NCBI GenBank assembly: GCA_025403435.1
Contig: CM046350.1
Span: 13,917,612-13,981,611, forward strand
Source: Artocarpus heterophyllus
Taxonomy: Eukaryota > Streptophyta > Magnoliopsida > Rosales > Moraceae
Length of the DNA: 64,000 nucleotides
Reading direction: 5' to 3'
Every line of letters starts with the position of its first letter. Within the stretch, counting starts at the first letter, position 1. This document shows, piece after piece, positions 44,967 to 58,404 of this stretch. The notes under the pieces were generated by a model. That model was not told the DNA's origin. It did not search any database and was given only the letters and a program-made list of their open reading frames with translations. A program made the position numbers and the translations under genes.

Positions 44967-47900
44967 TCAGTAGCCGTTTATCTGAGGCCTCGGTGTTGGA
45001 CCGCCCATCAATCGGGAGAAAGGTATCTGAGACTGAGTGCGGCCAGGCAGACTTCGTTGGGCAGAAAGTCGATTAGTCGATTCAGAGACTGATGATCTAG
45101 AAAATGCTTGGGCAAGCTCAATGGCTGAAGCTGCTTTTCCATATCGCAATCCACCAGAATCTGCAGAAGTCGGTTTTGGCTGCTCAACAGGCTTTCGCCA
45201 AGTATCTGGCGATGGCGCCCTCTCCGGCTGCGGCTTCTCTGTCTCTCTGTTAATCCTCCGGTTCTCACTATGCCAGTTCCTTCTCTGCGTGTCAGCTCTC
45301 TCAGCGTCTGCCATGTGATTCTTCATCTCAACTCTCTTTCCACTCCTTTGATCACGAGCAGGATTCTTGGCTCTCACCTCATGATCCCTCCTCTCAGATT
45401 TCTTTCCAAACCTTTGATCAAGAGCAGGATTCTCAGTTCTTTCACAGTAGCGCGACGCATTTAGATGCACAGAAATTTTCTCCGCTTTTGGGACATGGTG
45501 TTCAACCCTACAAAATTGTGATTCATACACAAAATAGTGAAATGATTCCTAATGAGGAAAAAAAAAGAAAAAAAAAAGAAAAAGAAAAGGTTACTAGTGA
45601 AGCTACTACCTTTCAGGATGCTGAACCAAGTCATGGTTAATCGCAACATCATCAACCCCCCTCTCCTTCAGAACCTGAGAAAAGAGGTAAGCAACACCAT
45701 TTAGAAGGGAACATGAATCCACCAATAACAGCAAGGCACAAAATGCTATTAAGCGATGAGTAATCTTATTGATCCCAAAGGTAACCCAATTTTTTATACC
45801 AACTTATGTAAACATGACTCTCTACTTTTTAATTGGTAAGCTCCCACAATTTTAATTATTTATGTATTTTTCCCTATTACAAAACATTAGATACTGGCCC
45901 GAATATGTACAAAAGCCTAAAACATTGAGATCGCTCTTGGGTTTCCTGACATGACTCTCACGATAATCCATGTACATTAATGAAAGAAGAAAGAAAAAGA
46001 GAAGGTTATGAGGAAAACAGGATAGACAAAGCGGGAGCATCAAGGATCCAAAATCTACATTTGTAATTGTGACTGAAGGATCACACTATTTTTAAAAGAG
46101 CAAATATGTTCACTGATAACAATACACGTAGTTAAATCAAAACCACTCACTAGTTCTCGCGGGCGAGCACCACCGAACAATAAATTCCTGCAGTAATCAG
46201 AGACATCATGAAAGGTAAGTAACCATAACAGGCCCTTTACTTCTTTTGGAGATTCATCATAGTATAAGTAAAATATTGTACGTTCTCATACTGACAACAA
46301 ATACAACAGAAAATTTGTACGTGTACAATACAAACACTGATTGAGAAAAAGTGCATAAAAGAGGTTCATTATTCTCACTCCGCATGATACGAAAAATGTA
46401 CAGGAGAATGTTATATCAATAACTAAGTGATCACCAGATAGTGATTTCTCCAACTGAAGTCAAGAAATACTTCACTTCTGACCTTACATATACATGAAGT
46501 TCAATTTTCTTAAGACTGTCAGCCAACTAAACCACAAAACATAACTTCTACTTTTGGTTCCTTAGTCAAACTCTAGTAGAAAAGAAGCTAACAGATCTGC
46601 AGCTGATGGAAGCTACAGCAAGAGGAAATAACAGCACACTTGCAGACAACAGAGTCAATGCATAAATTTATAATACACCATAGAGCTGCATATTCGGGTT
46701 ACCAACCATCAAGGGCTGTGAAGCTATTACCCAAATTCTCCTCTTCTAAAATTTAAATGGTGTGCTGTGATCATTCAATCCACGTATACCATTACACCTC
46801 AATACCTTGTATAAAAAGGAAACAGTTCATCTGGCAAAGCAATAAAAAAGCAAGTTTGGCCCTGCATGATCTCATGCAGCAAATAGATGTATTTTCCAGT
46901 AACAAAAATCTTGGTCTAAACTAGATGTTCAGGAAGTCAAACTACTCTGTCTGCACACTAATTTTCAATGTTAATGACACAGCGTCAGCAGTAGGATCAA
47001 AGTGGGGCAATGTCACACATAACACAACAGCAGAAGAAAAGGATGCCTCAGCTTAACATTCGAGAAGATACTCACCAAAGACCAGGACGAGGCCATACCC
47101 ATTAGGGGAGATACAAATATCAATTTCTTTCAAAGGGAAAAAAGAAAAAGAAAGAGAAAAAAACCAAATAAATGAGATAATGTTCAGAAGAACATAAGTA
47201 TGGGAAAGAGGAACATAAGTCACGCTGCATAATACTGAACCTCCGTCATTACCCTCTGCATTTTAGATCTAATATGGATGTAAACATCAACCAACCAAGA
47301 TATACATGCATCAGTCAAACAACCCACAGTCAAAGCATTCATGAAGAATTTGAAATCAAGATTCCCATCATTAACCTGTCTCTTTCAACATTTCCTTCTG
47401 ACTGCTCAGCAGGCTGAGACCGGGGCTTCAAATTCAACTTTGGGCGCTCTATGGCCTGCTTCTCACTCTCATTATTAGGTAGACCGAACTTTGGAGGATT
47501 CAGATTTCCGTGGGCATCATTAAAACTTCCAGCAAGAACAGATTCATTCACCTTTTGATAGCCCTGCAAATTACAATCAACCAAATATTAAGAACTTGAA
47601 ACATTGATGCACACTCATATCTTAAACTTTTTTGGGTTTATTTCTGAAAACTACCTGAGTATGATCAACAACAGGATGTTCCACATTCTCTAGTGGCTTT
47701 GTCCTAGGAAATAACTTCAACTGAGGTCGTTCTAATGGTTCTACATGTGTTGAGATCTGCAATTCAGCCCCACCAAGTTTTTCATTAGCTCGATCTAGTG
47801 GACCCCTGTCCCTATAATTTGTTAGGTTCTTTTCTTTTACCTCTTCATCAACAGGAGTCCTGGCCCTCTCATAATCAGGAAACTCCTTTCTACCACCATG

Positions 47901-49103
47901 AGCGTAATCATCAACATTCAGACCCCTTTCCCCGTACCTAGCCAAGGTTGCATCATAACTTTCTCCCACACCAATTGCGTCTGTCTTGTTATAGGTATTA
48001 TTACCATAAACCTGGGACTGTGAACTGCTTTCTGTTTCGGAAGCTCTCACAAGCTCGGCGTCAGTCTGATGCATAGCATGCTTCGACTGCCACCTTCCAG
48101 ACGAAACCTTTTCAAGCGCACTAGCATGAGCCAACTTGGAAACAGCCATTGGCGCAGACCACAGCGAATGAGACCGTTCAGTAACACCTGCCACCTCCTT
48201 CCTCGTGGCCCACGCATTTGGATAAGCACCAGCAACTCCCTGCCCAACATTCGTATCCAAACTCGCCTCAGCCACCCTCCCTGAGCATGAATTCACAGTA
48301 CCACTCTGCACGTGGGAATTTGGAGCCACTCCCTGCCGGCCCCATAAACCTCCACCAGAAGCAGACTCTTGTTTCGGCTCCGCGCGCAATGGGGCAACCC
48401 TAGTGCTCTCATCACTGATAGTCCTACGCGGGGCAGACACGCCATCAAGGGGCTTGCGCTCATCCTCGTCGAAGTTTCTGCCGATATGCACAGCATGAGT
48501 GAGAAAAGGAGCTTTATCATCGAAATGCCTCGTCGCCGGAGAGGTGTGCGGTCGGGAGCGGTGATCAGACCGACCCACCTGGTTTCCCCATGAAGCAGGT
48601 CGATCATAACCAGGACGATCCGAAGGCCTAACGATTCTGCGGAACAAGTTCCAACGAGTCAATTAAAATGCTCTACTAACTCCAAACACAAATGCTTATT
48701 ATTGATATCAAAACAATCGTAAAGACTTTCCCTTTCTTCCCACAGAAACTGTAAAAAACTCATAAAAAAAGAGTCTAACTAGGGTTTCTAGTTGCAGATC
48801 CAGAAATTCTACATTTAACCAGAAAATTTCGCAAAACATTACACAATAAGCCGAAAATCGAAGCAAATATCAAAAACACACAAAAGCGCAAAAACCCTAG
48901 GGAAAGAAGGAGAAACGAATAAACAGATCTCAAAAAGAAAAAGGGGAAATTGATGAAAAAGAGTGATAGAAAATAAGGTAGATAATTGGGGTAAAAGGGA
49001 CTTACACACCAGGAGCGGAAGGGAGAGGGAGATCGGAAGGAATGGAGCCGCCATGGAAGTCCTTGAGCGTCATGGTGTTGCCACTCACCTTCTTCTTCGA
49101 CAT
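44967..49103 (-). CDS. plant-specific protein related to eukaryotic translation initiation factor-like (eIF4B-type) proteins, six exons
   Basis: Six minus-strand exons join in frame: 49103-49006, 48636-47655, 47563-47376, 46187-46151 (37 nt), 45674-45610 and 45507-44967, total 1911 nt (636 residues). The N-terminus is MSKKKVSGNTMTLKDFHGGS, and exon 2 opens with VRPSDRPGYDRPASWG. The protein is low-complexity and hydrophilic, rich in Arg, Pro, Ser and Glu. It has repeated L-RP-LKL-PR-P modules (LERPQLKLFPRTKP, IERPKLNLKPRSQP) and, across exons 4-5, LFGGARPRELVLKERGVD. The last resembles the NPFGxARPREEVL element of plant eIF4B. Related plant proteins carry the label eukaryotic translation initiation factor-like, but I know of no proven function. 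Splice sites are canonical and no lesion was found. The eIF4B link rests on the repeated motif only. Confidence 0.8.
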
Positions 49104-51111
49104 CTCTCTCTCTCCCTCCTCCTCTATCCCAGCTCCCGAATAAAATTTAATTAATACTACGCAATAAAATCAGCACTGTAAATGAAAATTTCAGAAAAAT
49201 GGTAATAAGAAAAATGAGGAGAGGTTGAAGAAACTAGAAAGAAAACGCGAAAGTGGCGGGCCCCGAGACGCCTTCGTTCTCCCTCTAGTCCCTAGTGCCC
49301 AAGGAAGTAATCTACGCTCTATGAACAATGTGGTTTTCGATTTTCTTTTTCTTTTTTTTTTTTTCTCCCTTTTGGGATGGGGGATTATATAAAGGACGGT
49401 GTCGTTTTTGCAACGGGTGCAGTGAAACGGTTCAAGGACACGGGTTTGTACGGCTGTACAAGAAAACTGACAAACCGAAACAGGTCACCGAAGACCACCA
49501 TGACCGAACAAGCAACACTAACGGGTAAAAACCCATACTTACAAGTGGTTGTTTCACCTCTTAACCAATAAATAGTTATAAAACTTTCACTTATTATAAT
49601 AAAAGACAAAAAAATTACAATATAAAACTTTACATGTTATAATTTTAAATTAATATTTTTAGTTATAACTGTTCTCCCTAACACTTTATAATAGGGTGTT
49701 GGTTTGTCCCAATTTTAGTTAGAAATATTCTAACATGTGAGAATTTTACACTATAATAATTTTTTGCTTTTTATTGTAACTGTTGAGAAATTTATATTAT
49801 TTGTTGGTTAGTGAGAGTCAAACACCTTATAAGTCTAATAGGAAATCCTAATAAAAATTAAGAAAAAAAATATTGATTTAACACTTGAGAACCAAAATCA
49901 ATTCAATGCAATTGGACTCTCAATTTTTCAATCCAATATGATTTTATGTGGAATAAATATAAGGAGAATTTACATAAATACAATCTTTTAAAACTCAATT
50001 TTTATAAAAACCATACATATTTAAATCTAAGTGTGACACAATTTGATCATTAATATAAGTGATAGTATTTTCCAACTTTTTTTATATGGCATGAATAAAC
50101 ATATTTATTAAAAGTATGACATAACATGTAATTTTCTCAAGGAGTTAAAAGACTGCTTCCTTTAGTTTAAATGCCCACTGGTGACCTTTGTGATAGCAAT
50201 GAACGTGGTAATCTATCGTGCTACAGACAGTATCTTATCATGATACAAAAGATTGTCCATAATGCTACCGGAAATATCCGGCTACTACCATGGTCCAAAG
50301 GCCCGCATTTGTACGGAAATATCTGGTTGTCTACTAGAATAGTCAACCAAAGACACAACTTCAACAATAAAAAACATGAAAGCCTCACAAAAAAAAAAAA
50401 AAAAAGCTTTTGGGGCCTGAAAAGTTAGTGTTTGGCAGCAACTCTGGTCAGATCTAAGACGAGAAAGCTCATATGGCAGTTGGAGGTTCAACAAGTAAAG
50501 ACAGGATTTGAGTCCTCATACTCTGTTACGTCTTGAGCACTGAAGGCTATATAAAATAAGAAATAGAAGGGCTAAAACTCTTTTCACTGTTATATATTTC
50601 AAATCAAAGATAGATCAAGAGACACGTGAAAACAGAATCCACCGTCAAGTATTCTAGGGAGTTTCCTCAAGCCATAAAAATTCTACTTTTCAGGCCCAAG
50701 TACATTTCCACCCAGAAAAGTGCATCTCCTGATAACAAAATTAGTTTTTTTCTCAACGACATTCTAAATCCCACCCACAAAAGTTCTTCTTTGTTTTGCT
50801 CTTTTATTTTTTGTTAGTTATTAAAGCAAATAGTTTACTGTAGTTTCAAAACTAAATGATTAATGATAACTTGAGTCAGGCATTTTTATAGACTCTTTTT
50901 TTTTTTTTCCTTATAGTATATCCTCAAAGGGAAAATGCAGCATAAAAAAAAAAAAAAAGCAAATTGTTACGACCTTTTATTACACTAGAGCCATCCAACC
51001 AAGATTAGCTTATTAAAAATCCGGTTACACATGATCAACAATACATGTAGCAAGATAACAAACTATATTACATATTTTTTGCTAAGCAAACCATATTATA
51101 TATTGAGTCTT
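49104..51111. other. intergenic region between divergent/convergent genes
   Basis: First about 220 bp are the promoter and 5' UTR of the preceding gene, with CT-rich leader. The remainder is AT-rich with poly-A/T runs (49347-49364, 50391-50405, 50946-50959). No gene, RNA gene or bordered repeat recognised. Confidence 0.5.
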
Positions 51112-54100
51112 TTAGACGTGGAGCAGCCCCTTGTTCTTCAAATATTCCACGGTCTGATCATATATTTCTTCAATCCCATACTTGAAATTAAATCCCTCCT
51201 TTGTGAGCTTTTCTGAGGAGATTATCAACTTGGCCTTGGAAGGGAAATCTCCAAAACTGCAATTGCAAATGAGGAAAAAAAAAAAAAAAACAAAGTACAA
51301 CATTAATTACAAGAGATTTTTCTAATTTGAAAACATGAACTTAAGAATAATTAGCAGATGACTAATCAAAGTACTGCAGTGTTGAGTTCATGTTGGTCTG
51401 ATTAAGAAATCGCACCTACTGTCCTTTGAATTAACTATATTGTAATGTGTTTGACCAATATGAATTAGTTATTGTTGCTTACTCGGTGGGGACTTTGCAG
51501 TGAGGGTATCTTTTGTTAAGGAACTTTGCTAGCTCAGGAACACTAGTGTTCACAGCACAGCAAATGTATCGGCCGGAAGCCGACTCTTTCTCGGCCAAAA
51601 ATATGTGAGCTAGGCAGACATCCTCAACGTGCGACATGGATATAGATCCCGACAGCATTTGCATTCCTTTTAAGCCATTTATGAGGAAATCATTTCCTGC
51701 AAGATTTTTTGAAATGCCAATATTGAAGCCCCAGATCTATATATAAGCCACAAATGGTAGAACTTTTGATACATTGAAATTTTGGTTGCAAGATTACCTG
51801 AAAGGAAACATGTTGCTAGGCCAACACTGCTGGGGACGTCAGGGGTGAGAGAAGGACCAGCCATGAGAGAAGGGATCACAGTGATAAGGTCAATGTTATT
51901 TTCTTTGGCAAATTTCCAAGCTGTTTTCTCAGCTAATGTCTTGGACACAGGGTAGCCCTACAAATTCAATTTGTTTATATTGCAAGTTTCATAGGCATGA
52001 CATAGAATGAGAGAGAACTAATTAAGTTAGGGTGTTACCCAAGTAGGTGGTTTTTGAGTAGTCAAGAACTCAATGTCACTCCAATTCTCTTCGTCCACAA
52101 CCAAACCTGTCCCGCTATTCGTGTTGATCGAAACGGCTGCAGCAGACGATGTCAAAACGACACGTTTAACCGTTTTTGCTCTCACGCAAGAGTTGAGAAC
52201 ATTTAGTACCCCTTGGATTGCTGGCTTGATCATGTCATTCTATAAAGTATATGTTCAAAAAAAACAAAGGCCAAAAACAGCTTTGTCATTAAGAATGGTT
52301 CCATGATTTGCTTCAAATATAAAAATTTAATCCTGCAATTCATACTATTTTTGTTTTTGTCTTTACCTCTGGATCTTCTGAGGCAAAGTGAACAGGCGTT
52401 GCAACATGGAAGACAAAGTCACAGCCTTCAATAGGGGCATCGAAGCTCCCTTCCTTGGTTAGATCAGCGCCGAAAATCTTTAGCTCACCCAAATCTTGCA
52501 TTTGCAAGAGGTGTAACGTCTTTTTCTGATTCTCTGCAGCCCAAAATAAAAATAAAAAATGTAGAATTTACTCATTGCACTAACATATCTGGGAATTAAT
52601 AGGTTGCGCTTAGCTACCAATACCCTTGTAATCTAGAGGTCAAAGGTGGACTAGATTCTTTGTGTTCTTTCAACATTATGGCTGTGTTTGGTTGCCGCTG
52701 TTGGTTTGTATTAGGCAAGGTGTATTGTATTTTGTTGTATGTATAACATATTGTGTGAAGGGTTGAAATGTAATTTTATTAAACTTGTAAAAATATAATT
52801 TTTCAAAAATTATATGATCAAAATATACTTTATAAAAAATAAAGGGTTGAATTTTAAAAAAGTATTCATTCAAAGTGTGATTTTTTAAGAATTAAGGGCC
52901 AATGTATTTTTAAAAACACAAATTTGACCTCAATTTTTAGAAAATTATAGGTTTTGGCCCAACTTCATAGTGACCTAACTTCAATTCCATGTCAAACTCA
53001 ACTCCGACATGAACTATGCATCCAGTATAAAATAATACAGTATAATACATTGAAAATATATTGAAATATTTTATTATATATCATACATTGTGTTAATTTA
53101 TCATCCATATTAATTTATATAATACATAGTTATACCAAACACTATATTAGTGTTTACTATATAATAAGGTACTTTTGTACGATCACCAATCTAGCTATAC
53201 AATTATTACCAACATTTGGGGAAATTATAAAAACCTTTTGTGTTTTGTATTTTTATTGCAATGCATACCCTTGCATACCCTTATATGGTACTAGGATGTG
53301 TGATTTAAACCAATTTTAGTTAAGAATATTATAGTATGTAAGAACTTTACATTGTAGCTTATTTTTTCTTAACAGTATAACATGTAAGAACTTTACATTA
53401 TAGCAATTAAAAGGTTTAGTTAAGACAGACATTGCCAACACCTTACTATAAATTATGAAAAAAAAAGGCATTCAAATTTAGAACGTCCTTTCAATCCCCC
53501 ACATATAGATAGTAAAAGTAGAGGAAAAAATGTGTGATTTTTAGATTTAATTTCCCTTACAATAGCACCCTCTAGACATAAATAAACCTTGAGAGCTCAA
53601 CCAAACACCTATATCCCCTTGGTTAAATTGGGAATAAAAAGGATTAATGAATGACGAAAAAGTGTAGACATGATTTTTTTAAATATTAGTAATTGCAATA
53701 CTAATATGGTTTTCATTGACGCAAATGCCTCACCAAATCAAACAGGCTTTTTAAATATTAATTCCCCCATTGACGTAAATGTGTCGGAGGAAAAATAAAA
53801 TGAAATATCAAGGATCAAAATGCTTTAAATTTTAGAGGACAAAGTGGGACTAACTGTAAGTACAAAGCAAGAAAGAGTTTAGGAATAGTAGCTAGGAAAA
53901 AGTATAGTAAGTAAAAAGAGTATTACATCAAATCTTGTCCTAATAACACAATATCAAATATAAGATTGAATCAGCTATCAAATGTTTTCCTATTTTACAC
54001 ATCAAAAGGGCTTTAAATATAGTGCAATGACATAAAGTGCCCTTCTTAACCAATACCTTTTTTTCCTCGCAGCAAGATCTCAATATTAAAGCCCCGACCA

Positions 54101-54723
54101 ATGGAAGAATCGCAAGAAAATAAAAGGCACTCAAGAAAAATAAATACTATGAAAAAAAAAAAGAAGAAGAAATCAAATATCTCAGATTATAAGTTTCCTT
54201 AGGGAAGAAGAGAATGTTACACATGGCAGATACGGTTTAAGATTGTTTGGGTTCGGGAGAGAGAGCGAAAGGGAGAAAGATAAACTTTTATTTAAAAATA
54301 TTTAAAAAAATAATATCCAAAAAACTTATTGAGATTTAGCTTATAAAATACTCTCAACTTAAATATTTTAAAATCAATTGTGGTTCAGACGTCGTTCACC
54401 AGGAAGATTTCTATCTACTTTAATGCCCCGTTGACAGGTTAACGAAGCAAAAAAAATGTACCTAATCCAATATGCACAAAAATCAGGCCAACGAAAAGTA
54501 CAAATCAAGGGAAAAGTGGAAGAATAGTAGATAGGAAAAAGCATAGTAAGAAAAAAGGGACGAAAAAATATGCAAATAAGAAGGAAGACCAATTACCAGG
54601 ATCTCTAACAGTGGTATTAACGGCATAGCCCTTCTCAAGCAAAAGCTTCACAAGCAAAGAGGCCACAAAGCCGCTACCGCCGATCACGCAGGCCTTCTTC
54701 TTGATGGTGGTTTGAGTGGCCAT
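51112..54723 (-). CDS. ANR: anthocyanidin reductase, six exons
   Basis: Six minus-strand exons, 54723-54597, 52533-52367, 52239-52039, 51957-51798, 51696-51483 and 51256-51112, total 1014 nt (337 residues), the usual ANR length. Splice sites are GT-AG and phases match. The N-terminus has the NADPH-binding [11 protein letters not shown] loop (12-22). LTSSAAAV (127-134) supplies the active-site Ser, and YPVSK (167-171) the Tyr and Lys of the short-chain dehydrogenase/reductase triad. [13 protein letters not shown] and the overall sequence are typical of ANR (BANYULS) rather than DFR. ANR reduces anthocyanidins to 2,3-cis-flavan-3-ols such as epicatechin, feeding proanthocyanidin synthesis in the cytosol. 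Intron 1 is about 2.1 kb and may hold a MITE-like insert. The upstream region has a G-box. The gene appears intact. Confidence 0.95.
52679..53150. repeat. MITE-like block in ANR intron 1
   Basis: The left edge reads GGCTGTGTTTGGTTGC and the right edge contains the inverse form (ACCAAACAC). The sequence between is AT-rich. Terminal repeats are short and no certain target duplication was found. Confidence 0.3.
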
Positions 54724-54860
54724 GGCTATTGAATTATTTCTTTCTTTGGTATTATTGTTTGTGCAGAGTGTGACTAAATGACTATTGGCGTTACAAGCCA
54801 ATATTTCAAGTCCAAAAGACTTCCTATACGGTTTATGCTGGTGTGGAGTTTTTGTGGTAT

Positions 54861-54870
54861 CTTAAATAGA
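54861..54870 (-). promoter_or_regulatory. putative TATA-like box of ANR
   Basis: TCTATTTAAG on the minus strand about 140 bp upstream of the ANR ATG. Confidence 0.35.
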
Positions 54871-54924
54871 CATTCGTTCGTGTTGTAACTTTCCCACCTA
54901 GTTTTTTGGGAAAAATAAGGTGAG

Positions 54925-54930
54925 CACGTG
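54925..54930. promoter_or_regulatory. G-box upstream of ANR
   Basis: CACGTG about 200 bp upstream of the ANR ATG. ANR genes are activated by MYB-bHLH-WD40 complexes (TT2/TT8/TTG1 in Arabidopsis), and the bHLH partner binds E/G-boxes. The role of this site is inferred. Confidence 0.35.
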
Positions 54931-56942
54931 AAGTTGAACCCACTACCAACGATTCAAACCTTCCTCTTCCCTTCGGTACTTCTTTTTGGTAACGAAGCAG
55001 TCATGTCTTTCCCCTATACACTACTATAATTTGACTCGAACATGTTGCATATCTTTGGAGTGGTCCTATTATAATCATATGGGTTATAACTCCACTACTC
55101 ATACGACTGTAGGTCTCAGTCTAATAACGGGGTTATAACCGCATACGGATGGAAATGAAAAAGATTTTTCATATATTTATTGTGTCAACGTCCCCATGTA
55201 TATTTTAAATAATTATTTTTTATTTTATTAAGGGAAAATTGTATTTTAATAATAACGTGTGAAAGTCCCATTGGTCAGAGATGTCTTCTACATGTAATAT
55301 TTGAAACTGTTCTCTTTCAACTCATGTATTGAAAGATTTCTCTTCATCAAGGGATACATCATGCTAGTCGTCTTTGTAGTTACAGCTTCCACCATGAAGA
55401 CTGTGGCATGTTTTGAGGCCACTGTTAATGGTTTATGATTATGGAATTTTGTTTGGGGACTTGAAATTGTGGGTATCAAGTTGCTGAAATATTTATCGTG
55501 ATTACTCAGTAACAATCTTTTTTTCTCAAACCATTCAAACTGCTTATGAACGATTTAGTTTTTATCAAAAATATCAAACTGTTTAAAAATAAAATTTATT
55601 TTTTATTTAGTCAATAATTTGTAGAAAAGAACCGTCTAAACCACCAAAAAACTCATACATATTATTTATCTACGGTCAACCCTCAACCAAACAATAAATT
55701 CGAGCCTCATTCTTTTATACACCTTTACCCCTATATAAACATAACCTAAGAAACTAGTTGAGGAAACCAAAAGGTTACGTTAGTTATTATTATTATTTTT
55801 TTTTAAAGATTACAAACATTAATTCAAACACGAAAGATCATAAAGCAAATAACGACAACTTTGACAACAAACCGAAACCACTAGCAAAAATCAATTGAAA
55901 AACTCAAAGGGCAAAACATGTGTAGAGTTTCAATATGTGAAAACAAAAAAGGCACACTAATAACCAAACAAAGATAAGGTTCTATTACACATGTCACTTT
56001 ATGCGACGGATAACTTCGATCAAATGAGACGGAAAGACTAAAGACATCAATGCCCAACCTGACCCTGAAAAATAGAAAAACCACTTCCATTCTTACCATG
56101 GAAAAGCGTAACAAAATTATATTTGGCGGTAACAATAGCGCAGTTGTTTGACACAAACAAAACCAAAACAAAAAGTTACAGACCCAACAACAACACAATC
56201 ACAGGTGATAATCCGATGATGGCTCCAAGAGAGGAAAGCCAGAGCCAAGACCGCAATCCGAAAAGCTGTGGAGAAGCCAAAGCACTAGCGTGAGTAAACG
56301 CCGCCTTCCGCCGCAACCTCGGGGCCGCCAACCAGGGAGAAAGCCACCCAAAGCTTCCGCCTTCCAACAGAGATCAAGCTCCCCCAGAAACAGAGCCCAA
56401 GGAGCCTTCAACCGTCGGAGAAAAACCCTCCACAACCCCCCTTCAAATGAATCTGATCATTGCCTCCCAAAGCCGCACCTGAATCGGGGTTGCTGGCACA
56501 CGCAAACGGCTAGAAACGGCCACCATCCACTTGCCCGACGTCACACCTCAAAGCCCAAAAGCGTCCTTCCATTCCCTGCACAGAACTCGAAGCCGCCAAA
56601 AGACACGAAGTTGCGCGGGTCAACAACCCATCCATGCGGCCAAGAGTCTGGAGGCTAGCCCGTGGCCGCCGCGAGACTCCGGCCCTTTGATCTGCACAAA
56701 GAACGGCCCACCAAAGAAAAGAAGAGGGGAAAGGGTTTTTTTTCCCATTAAGTTTGGCTTTATATATAGACACCAATTTATTATCAATATAGTCAGATTC
56801 CTCCCTTTAATAAAATGCAATGAAGTTATTATCTTTTTATTTCATTCCTTTTTTTTTCCCCTTCAAGGGTAATATTTTCAAATCTAAAGAGAGTATTTGG
56901 CCAAGTACTAATAATAGAATCGAATCTAAACAAATAACAAGG

Positions 56943-56986
<44 letters not shown>

Positions 56987-57055
56987 ACAAACCGGAACGG
57001 ATCAAAATCTAATCTAAGAAATCCTACCAAGTTTGTATACTGACATATGCATCAT
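54931..57055. other. intergenic region with a GC-rich island
   Basis: AT-rich spacer apart from about 56200-56720, which is markedly GC-rich. On the minus strand that block starts after a TATATATAAAG motif (about 56758-56769), and an A-rich stretch follows at about 55797-55805 after TTTGTAATCTTT. This could be a truncated retroposon or non-coding transcript unit. Frames in it are short and unlike any family I know. Confidence 0.35.
56946..56984. repeat. (AT)n microsatellite
   Basis: About nineteen consecutive AT units. Confidence 0.9.
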
Positions 57056-58404
57056 CTAGATATCCTTGTAAATCACCACAAAGCAGGGAAGCAGGGCTCT
57101 TGAATTTAGCAGAAAGAGTTCTTCAGGACTCCTATAACGACCCAATTTCCAAGCCAAAGAATCAAACCCGGAAGAACTAGATCCTTGATCAAATTTTCCC
57201 ACAGGGCTGTGGATCTTCCCACCTATTACTCTGCACACAAACAAGGCCTTCCTCTTAAAGTGACACCCTTCTTCATCAACATATTTTAAGGCTCTTTCAC
57301 CAGTTGAAGCAGCAAAAATCCCAAACCGGCCAACAAAATCCTCCCTTGTAGAGAACCCATTTCTCAGAATCTGACAAGCGCCACAAGTGTTCAGCTTGCA
57401 TGGATTGGAAGAGCCATTCGTGCCGAGCGAACATGAAATGTTTGTGGCACAAAACCCCAAGAGTTCGTTCCCATCGGCCAAGCAACGAAGATCAACTGTC
57501 TTGGATTGTCTGCTTTCTTTTGTCTTCACGGTCTCTCTGTAGTCTTCAAACTGATCGAGGATGTTTTGCGTATTGTGAACTTTCAAGATTCTCTCAATCT
57601 TAGTACTTTCGTCGATTTTGGACGATGCCCCACTTTGGCAAATTATCTCCACAATCTTCCTGGATGAGTCTCCTTCGACCAGTTCACTGACTGCACATAA
57701 TGGACATAGCACATGTTGAAATGATATCTTGATTACATATATATGTATATGCATGTATATAATGGGGATATGAAAACAATATTTCATTAGAATTTGGATG
57801 GTTTTGGTTTGTATATATTACCTGCATGCTTGGAAAGACGAGACGATTCGATGGCCTTTGAATGATTATGTTGCTCACCGCATAGTTGGCATACCAAAGG
57901 TGGACCGTCACAAGACTTGTTAGAGTACTGACCAGACACTGATCTTCTTTGGGCTGAATAACCATAGAAGTTCCTCAAATGCTCTGAAATTGATCTTTGG
58001 AGCCTATAATAGGGCACCATATTATGGTGCTTATGATGTCCATTAACCTTGCGATCACTACTTTCTTTTGCTAAAGTAGTACCAAAACCATTAGTTTTAA
58101 CTGAAGGTCCCAAGTTATCAAGGACTGTTTCATTGTTAATATTTGGTTTGGAGTATGCAGACCGGCTTCCCACGGCCTTTAAATCGCCACTAGATGGTCC
58201 TTTTCCCTTGTGTAACTTGCTTCCATGAAAGACATCTTTGAGATTTGATAGACACCCTATAGAACCTGATCTCTGCGGCTTTGGCCTCGTCTGATTTGCG
58301 TTGACACGGCCACCGACCTTGGCATCGATTGAATCCGATGGATGAGGTTTGCAGAGCAGTGATTTCCTGAGAGCAAAACACAGGAGGGTAGCCTGGGTAG
58401 GCAT
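57056..58404 (-). CDS. C2H2-like zinc-finger protein, At1g75710 type (two exons)
   Basis: Two minus-strand exons, 58404-57822 and 57690-57056, join in phase 1 (1218 nt, 405 residues). The chosen start, MPTQATLLCFALRKSLLCK, matches the MPT...KKSLHCK opening of this plant family, so upstream in-frame codons were left out. Further family features are the C-x2-C element VCQLCGEQHN (171-180), IVEIICQSG, KIERILKVHNTQ, the DGNELLGFCATNISCSLG block, CGACQILRNGFSTRED, FVCRVIGGKI and the end RALLPCFVVIYK. The C-terminal part of this family has been compared with a PARP-like fold. The protein is presumably nuclear, with function largely unknown. Oddity: the finger reads CQLCGEQHNHSKAIESSRL and then SKHA; the usual first zinc His (EAH or EAHH) is replaced by Ser. 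Otherwise intact. Confidence 0.85.

Noticed and set aside
45610..45674. Possible one-base frameshift in exon 5 of the initiation-factor-like gene
   Set aside because: Recounting the run of six G bases gives a 65-nt exon that keeps frame with both neighbours.
56290..56658. 122-codon frame in the GC-rich island
   Set aside because: Open frames are expected in GC-rich sequence, several overlap on both strands, and none shows a known motif or plausible exon structure.
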